Shown here in pieces: positions 41,816 to 47,305 of a stretch of 47,305 nt of DNA. Under the pieces are notes generated by a model, which saw only the letters and a program-made list of their open reading frames with translations, ran no database searches and had not been told where the DNA came from. Where the stretch lies: assembly GCA_051871275.1 (NCBI GenBank), contig JBJECR010000072.1, forward strand, positions 1 to 47,305, read 5' to 3'. This stretch comes from CAJUPY01 sp051871275. Its GTDB lineage: Bacteria > Bacteroidota > Bacteroidia > Bacteroidales > Muribaculaceae. Position 1 is the first letter of the stretch, and every line of letters begins with the position of its first letter. A program made the position numbers and the translations under genes.

Positions 41816-42762
41816 AGGTCTTCCGCTATCTCGTAGTCGTTTCGTCGAGGAGAATTTCTTACAATAAGTTCACCGAGGAATCCGGCAAGGAAAAGCTGTG
41901 TGCCCAGAATCATTGTGACGAGTGACAAATAAAAATACGGTGAATCTGTCACCAGCGTGTAGTGATTTCCATTGTGCATATTGTAAAGTTTAATAGTGCC
42001 TACAGCAATCACTGCAAAGAATCCGAGAATAAACATCAGTGAACCGAGAAGTCCGAAGAAATGCATTGGCTTAACACCAAACTTGTTTGTAAACCAGAGT
42101 GTAAGCAAGTCCAGATATCCGTTCACAAAACGATCCAACCCAAATTTTGTAGAGCCGTATTTACGAGCCTGGTGGTGTACAACTTTTTCGCCGATTTTGG
42201 TGAATCCTGCATTTTTTGCGAGGAATGGGATATACCTGTGCATATCTCCGTAAACCTCTATGTGTTCTATCACTTCATGGCGGTAAGCCTTAAGTCCGCA
42301 GTTGAAATCATGTAGGTTCTTAATTCCGCTTACTCGTCTTGCGGTAGCATTAAAGAGTTTTGTAGGAATAGTCTTTGACAGCGGGTCGTAGCGTTTTTGC
42401 TTCCAACCGGAAACGAGGTCATAACCGTCTTCCGTAATCATTCTGTAGAGTTCCGGAATTTCGTCGGGACTATCTTGCAAGTCTGCGTCCATAGTGATAA
42501 CCACATCGCCTTTAGCACGGCGGAAACCGGTGTTCAGTGCCGGAGATTTGCCATAATTGCGGCGGAAAGAAACGCCCTTCACGTTGGGGTTAGTTTCTTG
42601 CAGTTTTTTGATAACTTTCCATGAGTCATCAGTGGAACCGTCGTTTACGAAAATTATCTCATACGTAAATTTATTTTCAGTCATCACTCGCCTAATCCAT
42701 GCTTCAAGCTCCGGAAGTGATTCGGCTTCGTTGAATAATGGTACTATTACAGAAATATCCAT
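41806..42762 (-). CDS. Family 2 glycosyltransferase, membrane-anchored (DPM1/GtrB-like)
   Basis: A 318-residue glycosyltransferase. The GT-A domain starts with DISVIVPLFNEAESLP and has MDADLQDSPDEIP (the DxD metal site) and CGLKAYRHEVIEH. Two C-terminal membrane segments (about 228-255 and 270-300) follow, as in enzymes that load a sugar on undecaprenyl phosphate. I start it at ATG 42762; a longer frame from 42861 overlaps the upstream DUF4199-like gene and has no conserved sequence. It probably makes a lipid-linked sugar for envelope glycan modification. Confidence 0.9.
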   Translation of the reverse strand: MDISVIVPLFNEAESLPELEAWIRRVMTENKFTYEIIFVNDGSTDDSWKVIKKLQETNPNVKGVSFRRNYGKSPALNTGFRRAKGDVVITMDADLQDSPDEIPELYRMITEDGYDLVSGWKQKRYDPLSKTIPTKLFNATARRVSGIKNLHDFNCGLKAYRHEVIEHIEVYGDMHRYIPFLAKNAGFTKIGEKVVHHQARKYGSTKFGLDRFVNGYLDLLTLWFTNKFGVKPMHFFGLLGSLMFILGFFAVIAVGTIKLYNMHNGNHYTLVTDSPYFYLSLVTMILGTQLFLAGFLGELIVRNSPRRNDYEIAEDLCE

Positions 42763-42776
42763 TTTTGTGTGTATCT

Positions 42777-43313
42777 TTATTGTCTGTTGTTTGCTTTTTT
42801 TATTGTAGCCACGAAAGCGAGGATTGCAGAAAGAATTATACCCGCTGTTAAGGCTGTCCAAATGATATTAATTCCCATTTCTGCCGGAGAAGGCAACAAT
42901 CCCAAATCAATCAGGCTCTGCAGTTTGTCTGCCATATCTTGTGCAGCGGGTTCTTTAATATCTCTATACATTTGAACCATATCTGTCACCCATTTGGAGA
43001 TGGCGTTTGGAGCAAATAATCGAATATGGAACATTGCTATCAAGCCGCAAATAAATCCGCCGCAGAAAAAAGATGATATTCCTGTGGCTACAAGTGAAAA
43101 ATACGTAGTTTCTCCATTATCAGCCACATAGCACTTCCGGAGAAAGAAGTAAAGCAGAATCGGACACCCGATTGTAAGCAACGTAGGAATAATTCCTAAA
43201 ATCGGGTGCATGAGCAAATAAATCGAGCTGAAAAACATCAGCGTGAATACTGCTCCAAAGAAAAAACCAAACTCTGCTCCTCGCCTGTAAGGAGACTTAT
43301 TTTCCAGTTTCAT
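42777..43313 (-). CDS. DUF4199-like membrane protein
   Basis: A 178-residue protein with four hydrophobic segments (near residues 15-33, 37-53, 65-85 and 150-172) resembling Bacteroidota DUF4199 proteins, often found before a glycosyltransferase as here. I choose ATG 43313 over ATG 43331, because an exact -7 element (43326-43319) occupies codons 2-4 of the longer frame. Transcription would then start near the ATG, giving an almost leaderless mRNA. First gene of the six-gene operon to murI. Function unknown. Confidence 0.75.
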   Translation of the reverse strand: MKLENKSPYRRGAEFGFFFGAVFTLMFFSSIYLLMHPILGIIPTLLTIGCPILLYFFLRKCYVADNGETTYFSLVATGISSFFCGGFICGLIAMFHIRLFAPNAISKWVTDMVQMYRDIKEPAAQDMADKLQSLIDLGLLPSPAEMGINIIWTALTAGIILSAILAFVATIKKANNRQ

Positions 43314-43318
43314 AACTA

Positions 43319-43350
43319 CAAAGTTAGTCATTATTCGCTAAGTTTGCAAA
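43319..43350 (-). promoter_or_regulatory. Consensus promoter of the DUF4199-glycosyltransferase-rpiB-murI operon
   Basis: Minus strand TTTG (43350-43347), 20-base spacer, TAACTTTG (43326-43319): an exact consensus. The -7 element ends 5 bases before ATG 43313. Confidence 0.8.
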
Positions 43351-43354
43351 AAAC

Positions 43355-43386
43355 TTTGCTATTTCCAATCATTTTTTGTAAATTTG
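43355..43386 (+). promoter_or_regulatory. Consensus promoter of the transporter gene
   Basis: TTTG at 43355-43358, 20-base spacer, TAAATTTG at 43379-43386, about 100 bases before the transporter start. Its -33 box is 4 bases from that of the divergent operon. The leader contains a 9-codon frame at 43422-43451. Confidence 0.8.
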
Positions 43387-43490
43387 CCCCTGTGTTTGCG
43401 AAAACGGCGTAATTGAATACCATGTTTATTGCTCAACATATTTCAAACTGAATAAATTACTTACATTAAATCACATATAAATTACATCAC

Positions 43491-45287
43491 ATGAAAAATA
43501 AACCCGATTTAGGCTTTTGGAAACTTTGGAACTTGAGTTTCGGCTTTTTTGGTGTACAAATTGCGTATGCATTGCAGAGTGCAAACGTATCTCGTATTTT
43601 TGCCACTCTCGGTGCAGACCCTCACGATTTGAGTTATTTCTGGATTCTGCCACCTCTTATGGGACTTATCGTTCAGCCGCTCGTAGGTTCATATAGCGAT
43701 AAAACATGGAATAGGTTCGGTCGCCGTCTGCCTTATCTGATTGCAGGTGCGGCAGTGGCAGTTCTCGTAATGTGTCTTCTCCCGAATGCAGGCAGTTTCG
43801 GACTTGCCGTTTCCTCCGCAATTATGGTGGGACTTTTTGCTCTTATGCTCTTGGATACTTCCATCAATATGGCGATGCAGCCATTCAAGATGCTCGTTGG
43901 CGATATGGTAAACGAAAAGCAGAAAGGTCTTGCTTATTCAATCCAGTCTTTCCTTTGCAACGCAGGTAGTATCGTAGGTTACGTTTTCCCGTTCGTCCTC
44001 ACATGGATAGGACTCCAAAATACCGCAGAATCCGGCGTGATTCCGCAAACCGTGATTTATTCTTTCTACCTTGGTGCTGCAATCCTCCTTGCTTGCGTTA
44101 TTTACACAATGGTGAAGGTTAAAGAATGGCCTCCACAAACATACGCCGAGTACAATGGCATTGAAAAGAAAGAAGAAGGAGAGAAAGAAAGTGCTAATCT
44201 TTTTCAACTTCTCAAAAAAGCTCCATCAACATTCTGGACAGTTGGTATCGTGCAATTCTTCTGCTGGTTTGCATTCCTCTTTATGTGGACATACACAAAC
44301 GGCACTATCGCCAAAAATGCATTCAATACTCCGGAAACCGAAACTGTTGACGGTTTTGCCGCAAACGGTACGGATTACACAGCAAAATACGTTGCTCTGG
44401 GAGACTCCACTCTCGTGATAGAAAAAGGTAAAATCCTTGCGGCAGGTGTTGAAATCGACGGCGTTTATGCTCCTGCAAAAACTCTTGCAATCGGCAATGA
44501 TACAATCGTCAAAGATAGCAAACTGTTCACAGTAAACGGTGTTGCAAAATATGCGTTCGGCAAAGATATTAATGTTGACGGTACTCTTTACGTTGACGGT
44601 GTGGCAAAAGACAGCGTTTCCGTAATAAATGTCAAGGACTATTTGAGCCGTATGAGCGGTAAAACGGACTTGCTCCTCGCAGGCATTTACACTCACGACC
44701 CGAACACTCAGGAACTCTTTATTGACGAGTTTGAGAAGGTTACTATTTCTGATGCTTCCGCACTTGAATACAAAACACACGTTGTGCTGAACACCGAGTC
44801 AAACCAATACAATGATGCTGGTAACTGGGTAGGTATTCTTTTCGCAGTTCAGGCAATCGGTAGTGTTCTTTGGGCAATCATGCTTCCGCAGTTTAAGAAT
44901 CGCAAATTCTCATACGCACTCAGCCTTATTCTTGGTGGTATCGGTTTCATCACAGCCGGAATGTTTACAAACCAATATTTGCTTTTCGTTTCATTCATTC
45001 TTATCGGATGTGCATGGGCAGCAATGTTAGCATGGCCATTCACCATTCTCACCAACTCCCTCAAGGGAGGAAACATTGGTGCATACCTTGGTCTTTTCAA
45101 CTGTTCAATCTGTATTCCGCAGATAATCGGTGCAATCGTAGGCGGACACATCTTGTCGCTCCTCGGCTACGCATTTGGTGTGACAGGTGCAGCACCGGAA
45201 TACATGATGATGATTGTAGCGGGATGTTCACTCTTCATCGGAGCTCTCTGCGTCAAGTTCATCAGTGAAAAGAAAAGTGAAGATTAA
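43491..45287 (+). CDS. SLC45-like MFS transporter with a large periplasmic insertion
   Basis: A 598-residue major facilitator protein. The N-terminus (KLWNLSFGFFGVQIAYALQSANVSRIFATLGAD, then LMGLIVQPLVGSYSDKTWNRFGRRLPY) is that of the SLC45/glycoside-pentoside-hexuronide-like transporters which often carry disaccharides. Twelve membrane segments are expected. Between segments 7 (about 245-268) and 8 (about 444-465) lies an insert of about 170 residues, predicted beta-rich with repeated short hairpin units (VEIDGVYAPAKTLAIGNDT, VNGVAKYAFGKD, VDGTLYVDGVAKDS). By the positive-inside rule it faces the periplasm. Most relatives have only a short loop here. Substrate unknown; a sugar is likely. The gene's apparent terminator lies about 400 bases downstream, beyond a MITE-like element. 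Confidence 0.88.
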   Translation: MKNKPDLGFWKLWNLSFGFFGVQIAYALQSANVSRIFATLGADPHDLSYFWILPPLMGLIVQPLVGSYSDKTWNRFGRRLPYLIAGAAVAVLVMCLLPNAGSFGLAVSSAIMVGLFALMLLDTSINMAMQPFKMLVGDMVNEKQKGLAYSIQSFLCNAGSIVGYVFPFVLTWIGLQNTAESGVIPQTVIYSFYLGAAILLACVIYTMVKVKEWPPQTYAEYNGIEKKEEGEKESANLFQLLKKAPSTFWTVGIVQFFCWFAFLFMWTYTNGTIAKNAFNTPETETVDGFAANGTDYTAKYVALGDSTLVIEKGKILAAGVEIDGVYAPAKTLAIGNDTIVKDSKLFTVNGVAKYAFGKDINVDGTLYVDGVAKDSVSVINVKDYLSRMSGKTDLLLAGIYTHDPNTQELFIDEFEKVTISDASALEYKTHVVLNTESNQYNDAGNWVGILFAVQAIGSVLWAIMLPQFKNRKFSYALSLILGGIGFITAGMFTNQYLLFVSFILIGCAWAAMLAWPFTILTNSLKGGNIGAYLGLFNCSICIPQIIGAIVGGHILSLLGYAFGVTGAAPEYMMMIVAGCSLFIGALCVKFISEKKSED

Positions 45288-45301
45288 TCTAATAGGTATA
45301 A

Positions 45302-45677
45302 GAGCCTGTGTCATAATAAATGTTAAAGCAGAGGCGGGCAGTCATTGAGCAGATTTGTTCGTGCTTATAAGGGCGTGTGGCGAGCCACATAACCGTTAAG
45401 CACGGACGAAGATGCCAATGAATGTCCGTACAAAGGCAATTTTTGCGTAAATAATTGATTTTAAGAAACTTGTTGAATGTGCTTTAATATAAGCATCATG
45501 CAAGCAAACTCGCCATAATTATAGCAGCATGTAAAAATTGTGCTGCCCTGTCACATATTTTGGGCGATTTTCGCTTTTCGCCGCAGTCACATAGCTCGCT
45601 ATGCTCCTTTGGCTCAAAACAAAACTCGCCTCAAACTATGCAACCTCTGCTTTTAATATTTATTATGATACAGGCTC
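45302..45677. mobile_element. MITE-like non-coding element with 34-base terminal inverted repeats
   Basis: The left end (45301-45334) and right end (45644-45678) are reverse complements over 34-35 bases with only three differences (two substitutions and one indel), beginning GAGCCTGT. The trinucleotide TAA flanks both ends (45299-45301 and 45678-45680), a plausible target duplication of the TNA type used by some IS5-family elements. The interior has no gene but several hairpins: 45358-45367 with 45397-45410, TGTGG/CCACA inside it, ACGGAC/GTCCGT (45402-45407 with 45424-45429), CATAGC/GCTATG (45590-45603), and a GGCGATTTT/AAAACTCGCC pair. A transposase supplied in trans is implied. Confidence 0.8.
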
Positions 45678-45683
45678 TAAAAA

Positions 45684-45720
45684 ACGGGCTGATTGCACTC
45701 GCAGTCAGCCCGTTTTTTTT
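45684..45720 (+). terminator. Rho-independent terminator, probably of the transporter gene
   Basis: ACGGGCTGA (45684-45692) pairs with TCAGCCCGT (45705-45713) over 9 bases, followed by eight T. No other rightward gene precedes it, so it probably belonged directly to the transporter before the MITE-like element inserted. Confidence 0.9.
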
Positions 45721-45831
45721 GAAAATGGACTGAAATGGATTTTGCGACGATTTTTATAACTCATACCTTTGCATAGGTTTATAACAAATAAAGGTCGTGG
45801 AAAAATTATTTCAAATCATTTTAAAAAATAT

Positions 45832-45862
45832 TTTGTTAATTATCAAAATATTAGTAAATTTG
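45832..45862 (+). promoter_or_regulatory. Consensus promoter of the structured RNA candidate
   Basis: TTTG at 45832-45835, 19-base spacer and TAAATTTG at 45855-45862, an exact consensus that predicts a start near 45869. Confidence 0.8.
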
Positions 45863-45868
45863 CCGTGC

Positions 45869-46213
45869 AGACCGCAAGCAGAAGCCAGGTCGGGTTTTGT
45901 TGGCGGGATGAGAGACATATTAAGTAAAGCGTTTACTTGACGCTCATTCTTGACATCTTGAAACTTCGCAACTTTCAAAAATCAGACAAGAATGAAGCAA
46001 CAGTAGATGTCTTGTAGATATGTATTTTATTCAATTTTGGTGCGTGAGCATCAAAATTGATATATATACATATTTGCGTGAGGCTTCTGCGTGTTTGCTC
46101 ATTTATCTGATTTAGGCAATGCGAAGGCCTCAAGGTGTGAGATGAGCAAAAGTACAAGCTCTCACGCTTTTTATTCAAGAACCCCTAAATACCGCCAATA
46201 GGAGAGTTGAGGC
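45869..46213 (+). ncRNA. Unidentified highly structured RNA candidate (or long structured leader)
   Basis: Downstream of a consensus promoter lies a region with no convincing gene but many strong helices. TTGGCGG (45900-45906) pairs with CCGCCAA (46192-46198) to close the domain. Inside are 45920-45928/45932-45940 (loop GCG), CATTCTTG/CAAGAATG (45945-45952 with 45987-45994), a long hairpin 46018-46073 whose 12-pair top (46032-46043 with 46048-46059) is capped by a GTGA tetraloop, and 46076-46086 with 46156-46167 enclosing TTTGCTCAT/ATGAGCAAA (46094-46102 with 46142-46150). Five T follow at 46168-46172, so the RNA may end there or at the closing helix. I find no signature of tmRNA, RNase P, SRP RNA or a known riboswitch. 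Conserved gut ncRNA or leader of the barrel gene at 46356 are both open. Confidence 0.6.
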
Positions 46214-46250
46214 ACCAAATATTTATCAATGACTAATTAATAGCATGAAA

Positions 46251-46296
46251 AGACGTTTGATAAATGATTCTCACGGTTCGCAATCATTTATTGTCT
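46251..46296 (+). promoter_or_regulatory. Long hairpin in the leader of the outer-membrane barrel gene
   Basis: GATAAATGATT (46259-46269) pairs with AATCATTTATT (46282-46292) over 11 bases, extended by AGAC/GTCT (46251-46254 with 46293-46296) across a small bulge. It lies 60 bases before the start codon and has no T-run, so a role in RNA stability or translation is more likely than termination. Confidence 0.6.
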
Positions 46297-46355
46297 GCCC
46301 TCAGATTGAACCGATATTATTAATCTAAATTCAAATCAATCAAAAAATTTTTACT

Positions 46356-46853
46356 ATGATAAAAAAACTTTTTGCTACTCTTTTAGTAGCTATTTTTGGT
46401 GTAAGTGCAGTTGCACAGGAAAAAGGTGATGTTGCAGTTGGTGCAAATATCTCTTACGGAACAGAAATTTCCAGTCCGGGAATTGGTGTAAAAGGTCAAT
46501 ACAATCTAACTGATGCAATCAGAGGTGAAGCATCATTTGACTATTTCCTTGAAAATTCAGGTATGAAAATGTTTGATGTCTGCTTGAATCTTCACTATTT
46601 GTTTAGTGCCGGTGAAAAAGTATCTGTATATCCTTTGGCAGGTTTGTCTGTAACGAATTTTACGGCAAAATTTGAAAATTCAGGTTACGATGACTCTGAT
46701 TCTCTTTCAACAACAAAACTTGGTGTTAATTTAGGTGGTGGTGTACAATATGCTGTTAATGAAAAAGTAAATATTGGTTTGGAGTTAAAATACCAAATAG
46801 TTTCCGATTTTGACCAGTTTATTCTTGCAGCAGGTTTTGCGTATAAATTCTAA
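46356..46853 (+). CDS. Small outer-membrane beta-barrel protein (OmpX/porin-like family)
   Basis: A 165-residue protein with a signal peptide (about 1-20, ending AVAQ). The mature part shows alternating strands of an eight-stranded barrel: VAVGANISYGTEI, GVKGQYNLTDAIRGEASFDYFL, VCLNLHYLFSA, VYPLAGLSV, LGVNLGGGVQYAV, IGLELKYQIV, and a final strand ending in FAYKF with terminal Phe as the BAM signal. Length and layout fit the outer-membrane protein beta-barrel family common in Bacteroidota. No substrate can be inferred. A perfect terminator follows. Confidence 0.88.
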   Translation: MIKKLFATLLVAIFGVSAVAQEKGDVAVGANISYGTEISSPGIGVKGQYNLTDAIRGEASFDYFLENSGMKMFDVCLNLHYLFSAGEKVSVYPLAGLSVTNFTAKFENSGYDDSDSLSTTKLGVNLGGGVQYAVNEKVNIGLELKYQIVSDFDQFILAAGFAYKF

Positions 46854-46897
46854 ATGATATAGTTACAGATATCTCATAATTTTCTTAATTAGTTTCG

Positions 46898-46941
46898 AAG
46901 GGTGTACTTCATATTCTCTTTTATCTTAAGTACACCCTTTT
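46898..46941 (+). terminator. Terminator after the outer-membrane barrel gene
   Basis: AAGGGTGTACTT (46898-46909) and AAGTACACCCTT (46928-46939) pair perfectly over 12 bases and are followed by T residues. Confidence 0.92.
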
Positions 46942-46959
46942 ATAAAAATATTATATACT

Positions 46960-47292
46960 ATGGCAAATAAACTTTTTAAAATAGCATTTATTACTATTAG
47001 TGCAATTATTCTTTTTTCTTGTAGTGATGATAATAATAACGAAGAATTGCTGAACCAACCTACAATATGCATTAATGGTGAAGAATATGTTCTGAATTCA
47101 GAAAATGATATCCAAGGTTATTATGACTCACAAGAGGAGGAATGTAGATTTGTGTTGTCTGTTTATTATCAAGGTATATCTCAAAAGCCATTGGACTTTA
47201 GGTTTATCCTTAAATCTGATAGAATGCCGCAAATTGGCGACGAATTTTATAGATATGAAACGGACATGAACGGCTTTCGCCAAAGGGAATGA
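46960..47292 (+). CDS. Small lipoprotein of unknown function
   Basis: A 110-residue protein with a lipoprotein signal (lipobox ILFSC, cysteine about 21) followed by an Asp/Asn-rich stretch (SDDNNNEE) as in Bacteroidota lipoprotein export signals, suggesting surface display. The remainder (TICINGEEYVLNSENDIQGYYDSQEEE, then a beta-rich segment) resembles no family I can name. It ends 13 bases before the window edge with a normal stop; whether it is shorter than its homologues cannot be judged here. It lies after the barrel gene's terminator and so needs its own promoter, which I do not see. Confidence 0.7.
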   Translation: MANKLFKIAFITISAIILFSCSDDNNNEELLNQPTICINGEEYVLNSENDIQGYYDSQEEECRFVLSVYYQGISQKPLDFRFILKSDRMPQIGDEFYRYETDMNGFRQRE

Positions 47293-47305
47293 AAAGGGAT
47301 TTCAT

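Noticed and set aside
42763..42861. N-terminal extension of the glycosyltransferase
   Set aside because: It overlaps the upstream gene and the conserved DISVIVPLFNE start of family 2 transferases is at 42762.
45909..45941. A 10-codon frame in the RNA candidate (MRDILSKAFT)
   Set aside because: Too short, overlaps a stable hairpin and shows no codon runs that would suggest a leader peptide.
45869..46213. Retron msr-msd RNA
   Set aside because: The closing inverted repeat and long hairpin recall retrons, but no reverse transcriptase gene follows; the next gene encodes an outer-membrane barrel.
45869..46213. tmRNA, RNase P RNA or 6S RNA
   Set aside because: I see no tRNA-like ends or tag frame for tmRNA, none of the RNase P P4 motifs, and a multibranched fold rather than the single long bubble-containing rod of 6S RNA.
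1..47305. CRISPR arrays, prophage or integrated conjugative element
   Set aside because: I see no regularly spaced repeats, no Cas, phage structural, integrase or conjugation genes; the only mobile signature is the MITE-like element.

Overview
The window looks like a chromosomal segment of a gut-type Bacteroidales bacterium (Muribaculaceae, Prevotellaceae or Bacteroidaceae level; I cannot resolve the genus). The evidence is promoters of the Bacteroidota type (TTTG, 19-21 bases, TAnnTTTG), almost no Shine-Dalgarno sequences, a BtuG-type surface cobalamin-binding lipoprotein, a sodium-pumping methylmalonyl-CoA decarboxylase operon for propionate formation, an EF-G2-type paralogue, and proteins with C-terminal secretion-tail-like domains. 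Gene density is high and most genes sit in tight operons with overlapping stop and start codons.

Layout. 79-8689 (minus) is one compact run: a Yip1-like membrane protein, smpB, ftsY, rimO, a menF-like isochorismate synthase, two SGNH hydrolases and an MBOAT O-acyltransferase. 8872-13335 (plus) holds pyrB-pyrI, a flavin reductase, glyA, a HAD phosphatase and a GNAT acetyltransferase. 13575-18176 (plus) is the methylmalonyl-CoA epimerase/decarboxylase operon. 18251-20922 (minus) is a complete DpnII-type (GATC) restriction-modification system, with an orphan methyltransferase transcribed away from it. 22076-26752 (minus) holds an EF-G paralogue lacking the catalytic histidine and a second MBOAT/SGNH-like pair. 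tRNA-Met and a cobalamin riboswitch lead into a five-gene B12 uptake locus (27454-36577) of btuB, btuG and three further surface proteins, two of which share a repeated propeller-like region. purT and a SIMPL protein follow. A six-gene minus-strand operon (43313-38991) ends in rpiB-murI. The right end holds a SLC45-like transporter, a 376-bp MITE-like element, an unidentified structured RNA candidate, an outer-membrane barrel and a lipoprotein.

How the parts connect. The B12 locus supplies the cofactor of methylmalonyl-CoA mutase, whose product feeds the epimerase/decarboxylase operon, so these two blocks serve the same succinate-to-propionate route (the mutase itself is not in the window). 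The GATC restriction system fits a striking feature of the DNA: reading by eye I find only 13 GATC sites in 47.3 kb, none in the first 17.4 kb, against roughly 175 expected at about 42% GC.

The features that looked least explained are the structured RNA candidate at about 45869-46213, a 28-codon transcription unit at 38769-38952 with its own consensus promoter and terminator, the GATC depletion, and the 971-residue corrinoid-locus protein with an unassigned aromatic-rich N-terminal domain.
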